A DNA stretch of 64,000 nucleotides from Actinomycetota bacterium (lineage in GTDB: Bacteria > Actinomycetota > Thermoleophilia > Solirubrobacterales > Solirubrobacteraceae). The translations under genes and the position numbers were made by a program. The notes below the pieces were generated by a model, which searched no databases, was not told the DNA's origin, and worked only from the letters and a program-made list of their open reading frames with translations. Shown piece by piece: positions 1 through 10,110 of this stretch. The DNA is taken from the NCBI GenBank assembly GCA_005883215.1, contig VAYS01000009.1, forward strand, positions 62,001 through 126,000, given 5' to 3'. Each line of letters starts with the position of its first letter. Position 1 is the first letter of the stretch.

Positions 1-389
1 CCTGCCGGACGGGGAAACGCTATGAGGGCCGAGCCGTCCGACCTGCTCGGGCTGTATCTGCGATCGAGCATCGAGCCCGAGCGGGCGGGCGAGCAACTCG
101 TCGGAGCAGGGCGCGCCCCGTCCGACACCGCGCGGTTGCCCACCCGCCGCGACGCCGCCAAAGAGCTACTCGAGAGACACCCGCCCGCCAGGACCCCCGG
201 TATACACCTGCCCGACGCATCAACAGCTGCGTCCCCTGTGGGCCGGGCCGTTTAGGCCCTCAATCGCTCCACGGGGTCCTAAATCCCCCCGGAACCTCCC
301 GTATCCACGCGACGAGGCTCGCGGCGCAAAACCTCCGGCCTAGTCGATTTGCAGGGACTTTCCGCCTCAAGCGCGCTCTTGTAGGGTCT
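1..389. other. Probable right end of an integrated element, mostly non-coding
   Basis: This stretch lies to the left of a truncated tRNA-Phe 3' half (390-431). If that half is an attachment site, the orientation places the integrated element on this side. The only open frame with a plausible start is a 77-codon ORF at 22-255. The rest (256-389) shows no recognisable gene, and I see no integrase or terminator. Assignment to an element is inference from the tRNA fragment alone. Confidence 0.35.
22..255 (+). CDS. Small hypothetical protein (77 aa), doubtful
   Basis: An ATG at 22 has a purine-rich GGGG stretch about 7 bases upstream and opens a 77-codon frame rich in Arg, Ala, Glu and Pro. I recognise no domain, signal peptide or membrane segment. 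At this GC content such frames arise by chance on either strand, and an antisense frame of similar length (20-223) overlaps it. If real, it would belong to the end of the putative integrated element rather than to the host backbone. Confidence 0.2.
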   Translation: MRAEPSDLLGLYLRSSIEPERAGEQLVGAGRAPSDTARLPTRRDAAKELLERHPPARTPGIHLPDASTAASPVGRAV

Positions 390-431
390 CTGAAAATCGT
401 TGCGTCCCCGGTTCGATTCCGGGCCTCGCCA
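390..431 (+). pseudogene. 3' half of tRNA-Phe(GAA), probable att site
   Basis: From 390 the sequence reads as a tRNA from the anticodon loop to the discriminator base. The anticodon loop CTGAAAA is at 390-396, followed by the 3' anticodon strand TCGTT, a five-base variable loop, and a perfect T-arm with stem CCCGG/CCGGG around TTCGATT. The 3' acceptor strand CCTCGCC and an A at 431 complete it. GAA is the phenylalanine anticodon. No matching 5' half (acceptor GGCGAGG, D-arm) lies upstream, so this is a fragment. A break at the anticodon loop is a typical integrase crossover point: such elements restore the target tRNA at one end and leave the displaced 3' half at the other. The intact gene would then lie left of the window. 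Confidence 0.7.
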
Positions 432-471
432 TGTCTGGGAATTCCTGGTAATTGAAAGAGGAGGAGGATCG

Positions 472-885
472 ATGATCTGCAGGCCGTTGGTGTTGTCGTT
501 AGTACTAGCTTCGACCGGCGCATTGGCCGCGGGTTGCGGCAGCAGTTCGTCCTCGAACAAGTCAACCAGCACGCCGGCGAGTACCACGCCGGCGACTTCA
601 GCGACGACCACGACCTCTGGTGGCGCCACGTCCACCCCCGGCGCGAGCCCCGCTAACAACCCTGGCGTCGCGCAGGCCGTGGCCAACTGCAAATCCAGCG
701 TAAACGCGCAGCCGACGCTCTCCGCGAGCGTCAAGTCCAAGCTCACTGCGATTTGCGACAAGGCGGCGAGCGGCGACGTATCGGGCGCCAAAAAGGCGGC
801 AGCCCAGGTTTGCCGGGAGGTCATCAAGTCAAGCGTGCCGGCTTCAGCGCAGGCGCAGGCGCTGGCTAGCTGCCCTAAGCCCTAA
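472..885 (+). CDS. Small secreted lipoprotein (137 aa)
   Basis: The protein begins MICRPLVLSLVLASTGALAA and has a lipobox, LAAGC, so it should be exported, lipidated on Cys22 and anchored in the membrane. A Ser/Thr/Ala-rich spacer follows to about residue 65. The C-terminal half contains four cysteines (motifs ANCKSS, AICDKA, QVCREV and ASCPKP) and is helical and Lys/Ala-rich, so two disulfides are possible. I chose the ATG at 472 because it has a strong GAGGAGGAGG ribosome binding site and starts the signal peptide; an upstream in-frame start at 400 would run through the tRNA fragment. Function unknown. A strong hairpin follows at 909-938. Confidence 0.75.
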   Translation: MICRPLVLSLVLASTGALAAGCGSSSSSNKSTSTPASTTPATSATTTTSGGATSTPGASPANNPGVAQAVANCKSSVNAQPTLSASVKSKLTAICDKAASGDVSGAKKAAAQVCREVIKSSVPASAQAQALASCPKP

Positions 886-1192
886 CGGATTCAGCACCGC
901 TTTCGGCCCGTGGTCCCCTGGAGGCGCGGGGGACCACGTGTCCGCATTGGTTGATCTGAAGCTCACGTAGGTCGGCGCCGGGCCGAGGAGCACCCGCCCG
1001 AGCCCGCTCTGGCCCGGCGGCTGATCTCTGACGCCCCCGGCGGGGCGCGACATCCCGTCCCGCCCTGGCCGCAAAAGGCCTCCCACCCACGGAGCGCCAC
1101 GCCCGCCCACCCGCACGAGGTCCGGGGGCGTCGGCGCCTGGGGCAAGCGCGCTATCATATGCATATATCTAAGTAACTATGAAAGTTGAACG
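886..1192. other. Intergenic region before lon, with AT-rich promoter area
   Basis: This 307-base gap holds the hairpin at 909-938, then about 210 bases of GC-rich sequence in which I see nothing definite. An abruptly AT-rich stretch (about 1153-1180, including ATCATATGCATATATC) follows, directly before lon. This stretch is the likely lon promoter. An inverted repeat AAGTTG-N9-CAACTT (1183-1188 and 1198-1203) straddles the lon GTG start and could be an operator. It resembles HspR-type HAIR sites only loosely. Confidence 0.4.
909..938. terminator. Terminator-like hairpin after the lipoprotein gene
   Basis: CGTGGTCCCC (909-918) pairs perfectly with GGGGACCACG (929-938) around a 10-base loop, 23 bases after the lipoprotein stop codon. 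There is no clear T-run, as is common in GC-rich actinobacteria. Confidence 0.6.
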
Positions 1193-3473
<2,281 letters not shown>

Positions 3474-3490
<17 letters not shown>

Positions 3491-3824
3491 CTGTCCCCCC
3501 GTCCCCGAGGACGTCCGCCACGCGGCGGACGTCCTCGAGCGGCGCGGGTCGATGGCAATCGTGTACGCCTGCCACACCGGCGCGACGCGGTTCAACGAAT
3601 TCGCGCGCGCGGTGGGCGGCCTGGCGCCCCAGACGCTCGCCAACCGACTCGTCCAGCTTGAGGACGCCGGTCTGATCGGGCGCGTGGTGCTCGCATCACG
3701 GCCGCCGCGCGCCGAGTACAGGTTGACCCAGAGCGGACGCCGTCTGGCCGAGGTGCTCGAAGGGGCTCTGCCGCTAGTCGCCCACGCGGGCAGCGCCAGG
3801 ACCAAGCCAGGACGCCTAACGTGA
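3474..3824 (+). CDS. HxlR-family winged-helix transcriptional regulator
   Basis: A 116-residue protein with the HxlR layout: an N-terminal cysteine (RSCPPV), a helix resembling the conserved ALDxLGGKW region ([10 protein letters not shown]), the recognition unit [20 protein letters not shown], and a wing ending in [16 protein letters not shown]. HxlR proteins are dimeric DNA-binding repressors or activators, often sensing oxidants or electrophiles through cysteine. The start ATG lies 17 bases inside the 3' end of lon in another frame, so the two genes are probably cotranscribed and translationally coupled. Its target is unknown. A 7-bp GAAA-capped hairpin begins at the stop codon. Confidence 0.8.
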
Positions 3825-3841
3825 CGGCGCGAAAGCGCCGT
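3824..3841 (+). terminator. GAAA-tetraloop hairpin after hxlR
   Basis: ACGGCGC (3824-3830), loop GAAA, GCGCCGT (3835-3841) form a perfect 7-bp stem that begins at the last base of the regulator's stop codon. It sits between this gene and the convergent gene ending at 3871, so it may serve both directions. Confidence 0.6.
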
Positions 3842-3870
3842 TGCTGCTCGGCAGACGGACGGGGCGGGAT

Positions 3871-4836
3871 TTAGGGGTGGCTTCGGTTCGGGAGACCGGT
3901 GTCGAGGGTCACACCGAGCGCCTGGTCGATTTGCTGGATCAGGGAGCGCGATGGCGCTCTTCCCGAGCCTGGGAAGGCGGCGCTGGCGAGGAGTGGCTGC
4001 GGTCGGCCGCCGAGGCTGAGCCGCACGTCGGCGCAGCCGCTCGGGTTCACCAGGGCGATCGCCAAAGGTGCCCGGCCCCGCCGTGGATAGAGCACGAGCC
4101 GCACGGTTGTGCCGAAGTCGGCGGGGCAGGAGTGGACACCGGGCTGTGCCGCCGGGAGGCTGTTCAGGAGCGCGACGACGGCGCGGATCTTTTTGCGGTT
4201 GGTGACACGGATCGGGCGCTGGCGGGATCGGTTGGGCGCCAGCGAGCTGGTCACGCTTACCCGCAGGCGCCGGGCACCCGCGGCGATGTGCTCGGACGCC
4301 GGCCGAGGCACCAGCCATACGACCTGCGCATCGGCACGAAGCCCCGTCGATCCGTCCTGCAGTTGCGTGACCTCGACGATCAGCCAGCGCTCCGACAGCA
4401 CGCCCGTGACCGCAGGCCGGGCGTAGCCCGCGATCCGGTAGCTGGTCCCGGTCGAGGTCGTGCCTGAGCCAGTCAGGACGCGAACCGAGCCGGCTGGAGG
4501 GTGGGCGTCGATGTAGCTGAGCACGGGCGACGGCGTGCCTGGAACGACCCACCAGACGGATTGGTCGATTGCGTTTGGAGTCACAGGCGGACCCGACCCG
4601 GGATGGGAAAGCACCGCGCCGTCACCGGCCGGCTCGGTCGATGACGGCACCGCCCCGGAGGGGAGCGAGAGGCTTGCCAGTAGCGACGCCGCGTCCGCCC
4701 GCGCGGCAGCCTCGTTTGACTCCGCCGTGGCCGGGACGGCGGGCGTCGGTCGCGCGATGGAGGCTGCCACGTCTCCGGCCGCGCTGAGAAGACCGGCCGA
4801 CAGCACCATCGCGGCTGCGCGCCCCGCCCGTGGCAT
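3871..4836 (-). CDS. Secreted protein of unknown function (321 aa)
   Basis: The protein begins MPRAGRAAAMVLSAGLLSAA, a Sec signal peptide, so it is exported. An Ala/Ser/Pro-rich stretch follows, then a beta-rich domain beginning near WWVVPGTPSPVLSYIDAHPP. A C-terminal region has two cysteines (VHSCPADFG and NPSGCADVRL) likely bridged by a disulfide. I chose ATG 4836 because it starts the signal peptide; upstream codons in the frame run into the ABC gene. I recognise no enzymatic motif. It lies 50 bases downstream of the ABC exporter gene in the same direction, so the two may be one transcript. Confidence 0.65.
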   Translation of the reverse strand: MPRAGRAAAMVLSAGLLSAAGDVAASIARPTPAVPATAESNEAAARADAASLLASLSLPSGAVPSSTEPAGDGAVLSHPGSGPPVTPNAIDQSVWWVVPGTPSPVLSYIDAHPPAGSVRVLTGSGTTSTGTSYRIAGYARPAVTGVLSERWLIVEVTQLQDGSTGLRADAQVVWLVPRPASEHIAAGARRLRVSVTSSLAPNRSRQRPIRVTNRKKIRAVVALLNSLPAAQPGVHSCPADFGTTVRLVLYPRRGRAPLAIALVNPSGCADVRLSLGGRPQPLLASAAFPGSGRAPSRSLIQQIDQALGVTLDTGLPNRSHP

Positions 4837-4886
4837 GGCCCTATCCAACCCCCTTATGGCCCGGCATGCAAGCGCGGCCGCCAGGC

Positions 4887-6749
4887 TCAGCTCATCCGCC
4901 GGTACCGCCAGACGCACAGCGGTATGAACACGACCAGCAGGCCCCCGATCCAGGCCGCCGTTTCGCCCAGCGAGCTCGGGATACCGTGGGTGAGCGCGTA
5001 CGAGCGGGCGACGTCTGCGGTCAGCGTCACCGGGCTCGCTTCCGCAAACGTGCGCAGCCAGTCGGGCATGCTGGTCACGGGCACGAAGACCGAGCTCGCG
5101 AAAACGAGCGGGAAGATGGCCACGAAACCGGCCGCCTGGGCGGCCTCGGCGCCGCGCACGGTCAGGGCCACAAACGCAAATATCCAGCTCAGGGCAAACC
5201 CGAACGCGGCGACGACCGCCACCGACGCCAGTGCCTGCGGCGCTCCGCCGTGAAAGCGAAACCCGATCAGGTACCCGATCACGATCATCAGCCCCAGGAT
5301 CAGGACGTTGCGCACAAGATCGGCCAACGTGCGTCCGAGCAGCACCGCCGATCGCGTCATGGGCATCGAGCGAAACCGATCGACGACCCCGCGCTCCAGA
5401 TCCTCGGCCAGGCCAATTGCGGTCTGGGTAGCCCGGAAAGCCACCGACTGCACAAAGATCCCCGGCAGCAGGAAGTCGACGTACTTGACTCCGTGGGGCA
5501 GCGAGCCCCGCACCGCACCGCCGAACACGTAGACGAACAGCAGCACGAACATCACCGGTTGGATGGTCGAGAAGATCAACAGCTGTGGCTGGCGGATGAA
5601 GTGGCGCAGATTGCGCGCCGTGACCACCCACGCGTCGGTGACCGCCGAGCGCAGCTCCCGCCCAGAGGGAGGGCGGAGCCGCAGAATCAGCCCACCGTGC
5701 CGGATCGCCGCGGACCTCAAGGCGGTATTCGTCGTCGGCGGTGAGGCGACCGGCGGCGGGCCCGCCCCGTCCTCGCTCGGAGGCAGGCCGGTGAGCTGCA
5801 AGAACACGTCGTCCAAGGTCGGGCGGCGCAGCCCGAGATCGCTCACCCCGATCCCGGCGCTACGCAGCTGGGCAGCCGCGTCTGCGATCAATTCGAGGCC
5901 ATCGCGCGGGGCGGGAAGCGTCAGCTGGTCCGGCCGCGCGCCCGGCGCGGGATCGCCGCAGCCCACCCCGGCCAGCACCGCCTGGGCCCGGTCGCGCTGC
6001 GCCGAGCTGGTCAGCTCGACCTCGAGGAGCTGTCCACCGACGCGGTCCTTGAGCTCGTTGCCAGTGCCCTGGGCGATCACCCGCCCGTGATCGATGACCG
6101 CGATCTGGTCGGCGAGCTGGTCGGCCTCCTCGAGATACTGGGTGGTCAACAGCAGCGTGGTTCCCTCACCGACGAGCTCTCGCACGATTGCCCAGATCTC
6201 GTTTCGGCTGCGAGGATCGAGTCCCGTCGTGGGCTCGTCGAGGAACAGGATGCGCGGACGCGTGAGCAGGCTCGACGCGAGATCCAGCCGGCGGCGCATG
6301 CCGCCGGAATAGGTCCTCGCCGGGCGATCGGCGGCATCGGCGAGGTCAAAGCGTTGGAGCAGCGCGTCGGCGCGCTGCTCGGCCTCTGCGCTAGAGAGGC
6401 CAAACAGGCGGCCGAACATGTGCAGGTTCTCCCGGCCGCTGAGAATCTCATCGACCGCCGCGAACTGTCCGGTCAGCCCCAGCATCTCGCGCACCGCGGG
6501 CGCCTCGTGCACGACGTCGCGGCCAAACACCTCGGCTCGTCCGGCATCCGGCTCGAGCAACGTGGCCAGCACACGAACCAGCGTCGTCTTGCCCGCCCCG
6601 TTGGGCCCGAGGAGCCCGAACACCGTTCCCTGAGTGACCTCCAGGTCCACTCCGGCCAGCGCCGTGGTCGCGCCGAAGCGCTTGACCAACCCCGCTACCC
6701 GGACAGCTGGGGCTGGGGAAGGGTCGGCGGGCATCTCTGAGGCGACCAT
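4887..6749 (-). CDS. DrrA-DrrB-like ABC exporter, ATPase and permease fused
   Basis: A single 620-residue polypeptide combines both halves of an ABC-2 exporter. The ATPase (about 14-330) has Walker A GPNGAGKT at 48-55, signature YSGGM at 147-151 and Walker B ILFLDEP at 167-173. TTQYLEEAD has Gln where most ABC proteins have the H-loop histidine, as in the DrrA subfamily. A DrrA-like C-terminal extension follows. The second half (about 360-620) is an ABC2 permease with about six membrane segments, starting near RQPQLLIFSTIQPVMFVLLF. DrrAB pumps export hydrophobic drugs or lipids, usually from two separate genes. The start at ATG 6749 gives MVASEMPADP; ATG 6734 is an alternative. It is divergent from the flavin operon at 6925. 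Confidence 0.88.
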   Translation of the reverse strand: MVASEMPADPSPAPAVRVAGLVKRFGATTALAGVDLEVTQGTVFGLLGPNGAGKTTLVRVLATLLEPDAGRAEVFGRDVVHEAPAVREMLGLTGQFAAVDEILSGRENLHMFGRLFGLSSAEAEQRADALLQRFDLADAADRPARTYSGGMRRRLDLASSLLTRPRILFLDEPTTGLDPRSRNEIWAIVRELVGEGTTLLLTTQYLEEADQLADQIAVIDHGRVIAQGTGNELKDRVGGQLLEVELTSSAQRDRAQAVLAGVGCGDPAPGARPDQLTLPAPRDGLELIADAAAQLRSAGIGVSDLGLRRPTLDDVFLQLTGLPPSEDGAGPPPVASPPTTNTALRSAAIRHGGLILRLRPPSGRELRSAVTDAWVVTARNLRHFIRQPQLLIFSTIQPVMFVLLFVYVFGGAVRGSLPHGVKYVDFLLPGIFVQSVAFRATQTAIGLAEDLERGVVDRFRSMPMTRSAVLLGRTLADLVRNVLILGLMIVIGYLIGFRFHGGAPQALASVAVVAAFGFALSWIFAFVALTVRGAEAAQAAGFVAIFPLVFASSVFVPVTSMPDWLRTFAEASPVTLTADVARSYALTHGIPSSLGETAAWIGGLLVVFIPLCVWRYRRMS

Positions 6750-6861
6750 ACTCGGCGCCCCACTTCCTCGTGACGGCCTGGGGACGCTTGTGCCACCCCC
6801 GCTCGGCGGGTCAGCACGCCGCGCTGGACGCCGCTCGTCGCCAGCTCTGCCGACTGTGCGC

Positions 6862-6890
6862 TTGACAGAGGGCTCAGGCAGTAAGAATAT
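6862..6890 (+). promoter_or_regulatory. Sigma-A type promoter of the flavin-oxidoreductase operon
   Basis: A consensus -35 TTGACA (6862-6867) is followed 17 bases later by GAATAT (6885-6890), a fair -10. Transcription would start about 30 bases before the ATG at 6925, which has a GGAGA ribosome binding site. Confidence 0.6.
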
Positions 6891-6924
6891 TGAACCGATA
6901 GGCCCACTGAACTGGAGATCGCCC

Positions 6925-8091
6925 ATGACCGACGTCGCGGCCCCTAGCGCTCCCCCCTCGACCGAGGACCTCGATCGGGCCGCCGAGTCGCTGTCCGCGC
7001 TCGCCCGAGAGCTCGCGCCGCAGGCCGAGGCCAATCGGCGTCTTCCCCAGGAGCTCGTCGCTGGGCTGCAGCGCTCGGGCCTTCACCGCGCCGGCGCCCC
7101 GGCGAGCATCGGAGCGCCCGAGGCGCCTCCGGCGGTGACTCTGCGATGCGCGGAGGCGGTAGCGCGCGGCGATGCCTCCACGGGATGGTGCGTCTCGATC
7201 GCCGCTACGAGCAGCCTCCTCGCCGGCTGGTTGCCCGGGGCCGGGATGACGGAGATGTTCGGTGACGCGCAGACGGTCGCGGCCGGGGTGTGGGCTCCAC
7301 GGGGCAGGGCGCGACGCGTCGATGGTGGCTATCGCGTGTCGGGTCGCTGGGCGTTCTGCAGCGGAATCATGCACTCCGAGTACCTGTTCGGCGGATGCAA
7401 GGTCGAAGCCGACGCCGGCGGCTCGCCGACGGTCCGTGTCCTCGGGATGCCGACGGGCGAGCTGGAGATCATCGACACCTGGCACACCAGCGGCCTGTGC
7501 GCCACCGGCAGTCACGACGCCGTCGCCGACGACGTCTTCGTCCCCGATCACCGCAGCCTGTGGCTGCTCGAGCCGCCGACGTCTGACGCCGCGCTGTACC
7601 GGTTTCCGATCTTTGCCTTCTTTGCGCTTTCGATCGCCGCCGCCGCGCTGGGTAACGCGCGCGGTGCGATCGATGATCTCGGCACGCTCGCCGCCGGCAA
7701 GGTCGGGCAGGGATCGAGCCGCACGCTGGCTCAGCGCGCTGGCACCTGGACGGTCGTTGCGCAGGCCGAGGCGTCGCTGCGCGCCGCGCGGGCGCTGTAC
7801 TACCAGGCGATCAGCGAGGCGTGGGACGCCGCACAGTCCGTGCAGCCCGTGTCCGTGGAGTTGCGCACCGGCCTGCGGCTCGCGGCGACGCACGCCGTCC
7901 GGACCGCGGCCGAAGTTGCGCGCAACATGTATGACCTAGGCGGCGGTTCGGCGATCTATGACGACTCGCCGCTGCAACGGCGCTTTCGCGACGCGCACGC
8001 CGCGACCGCGCACTTCCAAGTCAACCCCGCGACCTGGGAGCTGACCGGCCGCCTGCTGCTCGATCAGCCCACGGAAACGGCGATGCTGTGA
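6925..8091 (+). CDS. Acyl-CoA dehydrogenase-fold flavin monooxygenase (HsaA/DszC type)
   Basis: The 388-residue protein has the acyl-CoA dehydrogenase fold in the variant used by two-component flavin monooxygenases such as HsaA and DszC. The N-terminal helices contain RRLPQELVAGLQRSGLHR. Then come GDASTGWCVSIAA, the beta-domain signature GGYRVSGRWAFCSGIMHSEY, and the C-terminal helices ending QVNPATWELTGR. Members hydroxylate aromatic or heterocyclic substrates using reduced flavin from a partner reductase; the substrate here cannot be told. ATG 6925 has a good ribosome binding site and a promoter at 6862-6890. The stop overlaps the next gene's GTG, indicating an operon with the LLM oxidoreductase and HxlR regulator. 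Confidence 0.8.
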   Translation: MTDVAAPSAPPSTEDLDRAAESLSALARELAPQAEANRRLPQELVAGLQRSGLHRAGAPASIGAPEAPPAVTLRCAEAVARGDASTGWCVSIAATSSLLAGWLPGAGMTEMFGDAQTVAAGVWAPRGRARRVDGGYRVSGRWAFCSGIMHSEYLFGGCKVEADAGGSPTVRVLGMPTGELEIIDTWHTSGLCATGSHDAVADDVFVPDHRSLWLLEPPTSDAALYRFPIFAFFALSIAAAALGNARGAIDDLGTLAAGKVGQGSSRTLAQRAGTWTVVAQAEASLRAARALYYQAISEAWDAAQSVQPVSVELRTGLRLAATHAVRTAAEVARNMYDLGGGSAIYDDSPLQRRFRDAHAATAHFQVNPATWELTGRLLLDQPTETAML

Positions 8092-9065
8092 CGCGCGAGA
8101 TCGGCGCCGTGGTGCCGTTCTGGCTCGACCGTCCGGACGAGGAGGCGGTCGAGATTGGGATCGCCGCTGAACGGGCCGGGATCGAAACGATGTGGATCGG
8201 CGAGATGGCGTCGTTTGACGCGTTCGCGCTCGCCACCGCGATCGGACTGAACACCCAACGAATGCGGCTGAAGGTCGGGCCGCTCGCCGCCGGGGTGCGC
8301 GGCCCCGTGGGGATCGCACTTGGGGTCGCCTCGGTGGCCACGCTGATCGGCCGACCGGTCGATGTCGCGCTGGGCTCCTCGAGCCCGGTGATCGTCAGCG
8401 GCTGGCATGACCGGCCGTGGACGTCGCTCGCGCCCCGCATGCGCGAGACGCTCGCCGCGCTGCGCACGATCCTCGACGGCCAGCGCGCCAACGCCGACGG
8501 CGAGTTCGTGCACGCCCATGGCTTCAAGCTTCGCCGGCCGCAGCCTGAGGCGACGATTACCGTCGCGGCGTCCGGACCGGCGATGACGCGCGTCGCCGCG
8601 CGCCATGCCGACGAGGTCGTTCTCAACCTGGTGAGCCCGGATCAGGTCGCCGGCGTGCGCGCGCGCATCGACGAGGAAGCCGCCGCGGCCGGCCGGACCC
8701 CGCCGCGCGTCGCGGTCTGGGTGGCGTCAGCCCTGAATCCCGGCGAAGGCGCCCGAGCGCAGATCGCCGGCCAGCTCGCCGTCTACCTGGCAGCGCCCGG
8801 ATACGGCGAGCGGTTCGCCGAGCTCGGCTTCGGGGACCTGGTCGACCGGGCGCGCGCCGGCGCACGACGCGCGGACCTCGTCGCGGCGATCCCGTTCGAG
8901 CTGGTCGCCCGGGTCGCCGCGGTCGGCGGCGCGGCGGAGGTCGCCACCCGAATCGCCGCATATCACGAGGCCGGTGCCGACCACGTGGCGCTGGCCCCCA
9001 GCACCGCCGAGGACCCGGCCGGGCGGGGCCTCCTGGATGCCCTGGCCCGCCAGGCGGTGGCGTGA
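8088..9065 (+). CDS. LLM-class flavin/F420-dependent oxidoreductase
   Basis: A 325-residue bacterial-luciferase-like TIM-barrel protein. It opens with REIGAVVPFWLDRP and has the expected EAVEIGIAAERAGIETMWIGEM segment, the central RLKVGPLAAGVRGPVGIALG region and the late VAASGPAMTRVAARHADEVVLNL strand. The family uses F420 or FMN; actinobacterial members are often F420-dependent, but the cofactor is not decided by sequence here. GTG 8088 overlaps the preceding stop (GTGA), so translation is coupled to the flavin monooxygenase. It may act on the same substrate or supply a reduced cofactor. Confidence 0.82.
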   Translation: MTREIGAVVPFWLDRPDEEAVEIGIAAERAGIETMWIGEMASFDAFALATAIGLNTQRMRLKVGPLAAGVRGPVGIALGVASVATLIGRPVDVALGSSSPVIVSGWHDRPWTSLAPRMRETLAALRTILDGQRANADGEFVHAHGFKLRRPQPEATITVAASGPAMTRVAARHADEVVLNLVSPDQVAGVRARIDEEAAAAGRTPPRVAVWVASALNPGEGARAQIAGQLAVYLAAPGYGERFAELGFGDLVDRARAGARRADLVAAIPFELVARVAAVGGAAEVATRIAAYHEAGADHVALAPSTAEDPAGRGLLDALARQAVA

Positions 9066-9078
9066 TCGGGGCGCTCTG

Positions 9079-9570
9079 ATGATCGAGGACCTCCGGCACG
9101 ACTTGTCGCATCGCTTCGACGCCGACTCGGTCAGCCGCACCCTGGCGCTGGTCGGCGAGAAGTGGACCCTGCTGATCCTCCGCGAGGCATTCTTCGGCGT
9201 GCGCCGCTACGGCCAGCTCGCGCGCAATCTAGGGATTCCGCGGCCGACACTCTCGGGGCGGCTGCGCACCCTGGTCGACGCCGGCCTGCTCGAACGCGTT
9301 CGCTATGCCACCGGGCCGGACCGCCACGAGTACCGGCTCACGCCGGCGGGGATCGACCTGTTTCCGTCGATCGTGACCCTCATGCGCTGGGGCGACGTTC
9401 ACCTCGCCGGACCGGACGGCCCCCCGACCGTCCTCCGCCACAACGCTTGCGGGGAGATCGCCGATCCCTACCTTGCGTGCCGAAGCTGTGGCGGCGAGAT
9501 CGACGCACGCAACGTCACGCCGGAGCGCGGCGCTGGCTACGTCGGAGAGGGACGGGTCAGCGACCGGTGA
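9079..9570 (+). CDS. HxlR-family regulator of the flavin operon
   Basis: A 163-residue winged-helix protein. The HxlR core is clear: SRTLALVGEKWTLLILREAF, RRYGQLARNLGIPRPTLSGRL, and wing HEYRLTPAGIDLFP. The C-terminal extension has three cysteines (HNACGEI, LACRSCGG) arranged like a small metal or redox site, common in longer HxlR proteins. ATG 9079 lies 13 bases after the LLM gene, so it ends this operon and is likely its local regulator. That role is inferred from position. Confidence 0.83.
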   Translation: MIEDLRHDLSHRFDADSVSRTLALVGEKWTLLILREAFFGVRRYGQLARNLGIPRPTLSGRLRTLVDAGLLERVRYATGPDRHEYRLTPAGIDLFPSIVTLMRWGDVHLAGPDGPPTVLRHNACGEIADPYLACRSCGGEIDARNVTPERGAGYVGEGRVSDR

Positions 9571-9624
9571 GCGCCGGCGAGCGGCGCTTGGAGGCCAGGA
9601 GCGCGGTCGCCGGCTGCTCGAGCG

Positions 9625-10110
9625 TCACTGCCGGGTGCCATTGCTGCTTCGCGCTGGGGCGCGGCGCGGTCGTCGCGGGGGCCGTTCAGCCTCGAGCTTG
9701 ACCGCGGCGAGCAGCCGTCGAAACGTCGCGCGGAGCCGGCCGTAGGAGACGAGGTCGGCCAGGAGACCGAGCGGGCCCGCCGAGCTGTAGCCGAAGCGCA
9801 GCACCAGGCGCGTCCGTTTAGCTCCGGCCTCGCGGAGCCGAAGGCGAAAGCGGTGATCGACGCCGGTCAGTGAGGTCCATGCCAGCTCCCGGCCCGGCGT
9901 GAACTCGACGATCTCGACGTCCGCGCCGATCGGCGTCGGTCCCACCCGCACCAGGATGCGGTAGTGAGCGCGCAGCCCGCCGCCGGGGGTCTCGGCGTCG
10001 GCCTCGATGGCCAGGCCCTCCTCCAGGCCGGTGAGGGCAGCCGGATCCTTGATCAGGGCCCAGACCCGATCGGTCGGGGCGTCTACGTAGATGGACTCCT
10101 CGATCCTCAT
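9625..10110 (-). CDS. SRPBCC (polyketide cyclase/START-like) protein
   Basis: A 161-residue lipid-binding fold protein: the opening MRIEESIYVDAPTDRVWALI is the usual first strand and helix of the SRPBCC family, followed by beta strands (ELAWTSLTGVDHRFRLRL) and a C-terminal amphipathic helix. The tail is Arg-rich. The family binds hydrophobic ligands; no catalytic residues can be assigned. Its ATG overlaps the stop of the upstream acyltransferase (ATGA), so the two are cotranscribed and may both deal with lipids. Confidence 0.75.
   Translation of the reverse strand: MRIEESIYVDAPTDRVWALIKDPAALTGLEEGLAIEADAETPGGGLRAHYRILVRVGPTPIGADVEIVEFTPGRELAWTSLTGVDHRFRLRLREAGAKRTRLVLRFGYSSAGPLGLLADLVSYGRLRATFRRLLAAVKLEAERPPRRPRRAPARSSNGTRQ

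Noticed and set aside
390..431. Complete tRNA gene, or the end of a tmRNA
   Set aside because: No complementary acceptor strand or D-arm is found upstream, and the anticodon stem 5' strand does not pair.
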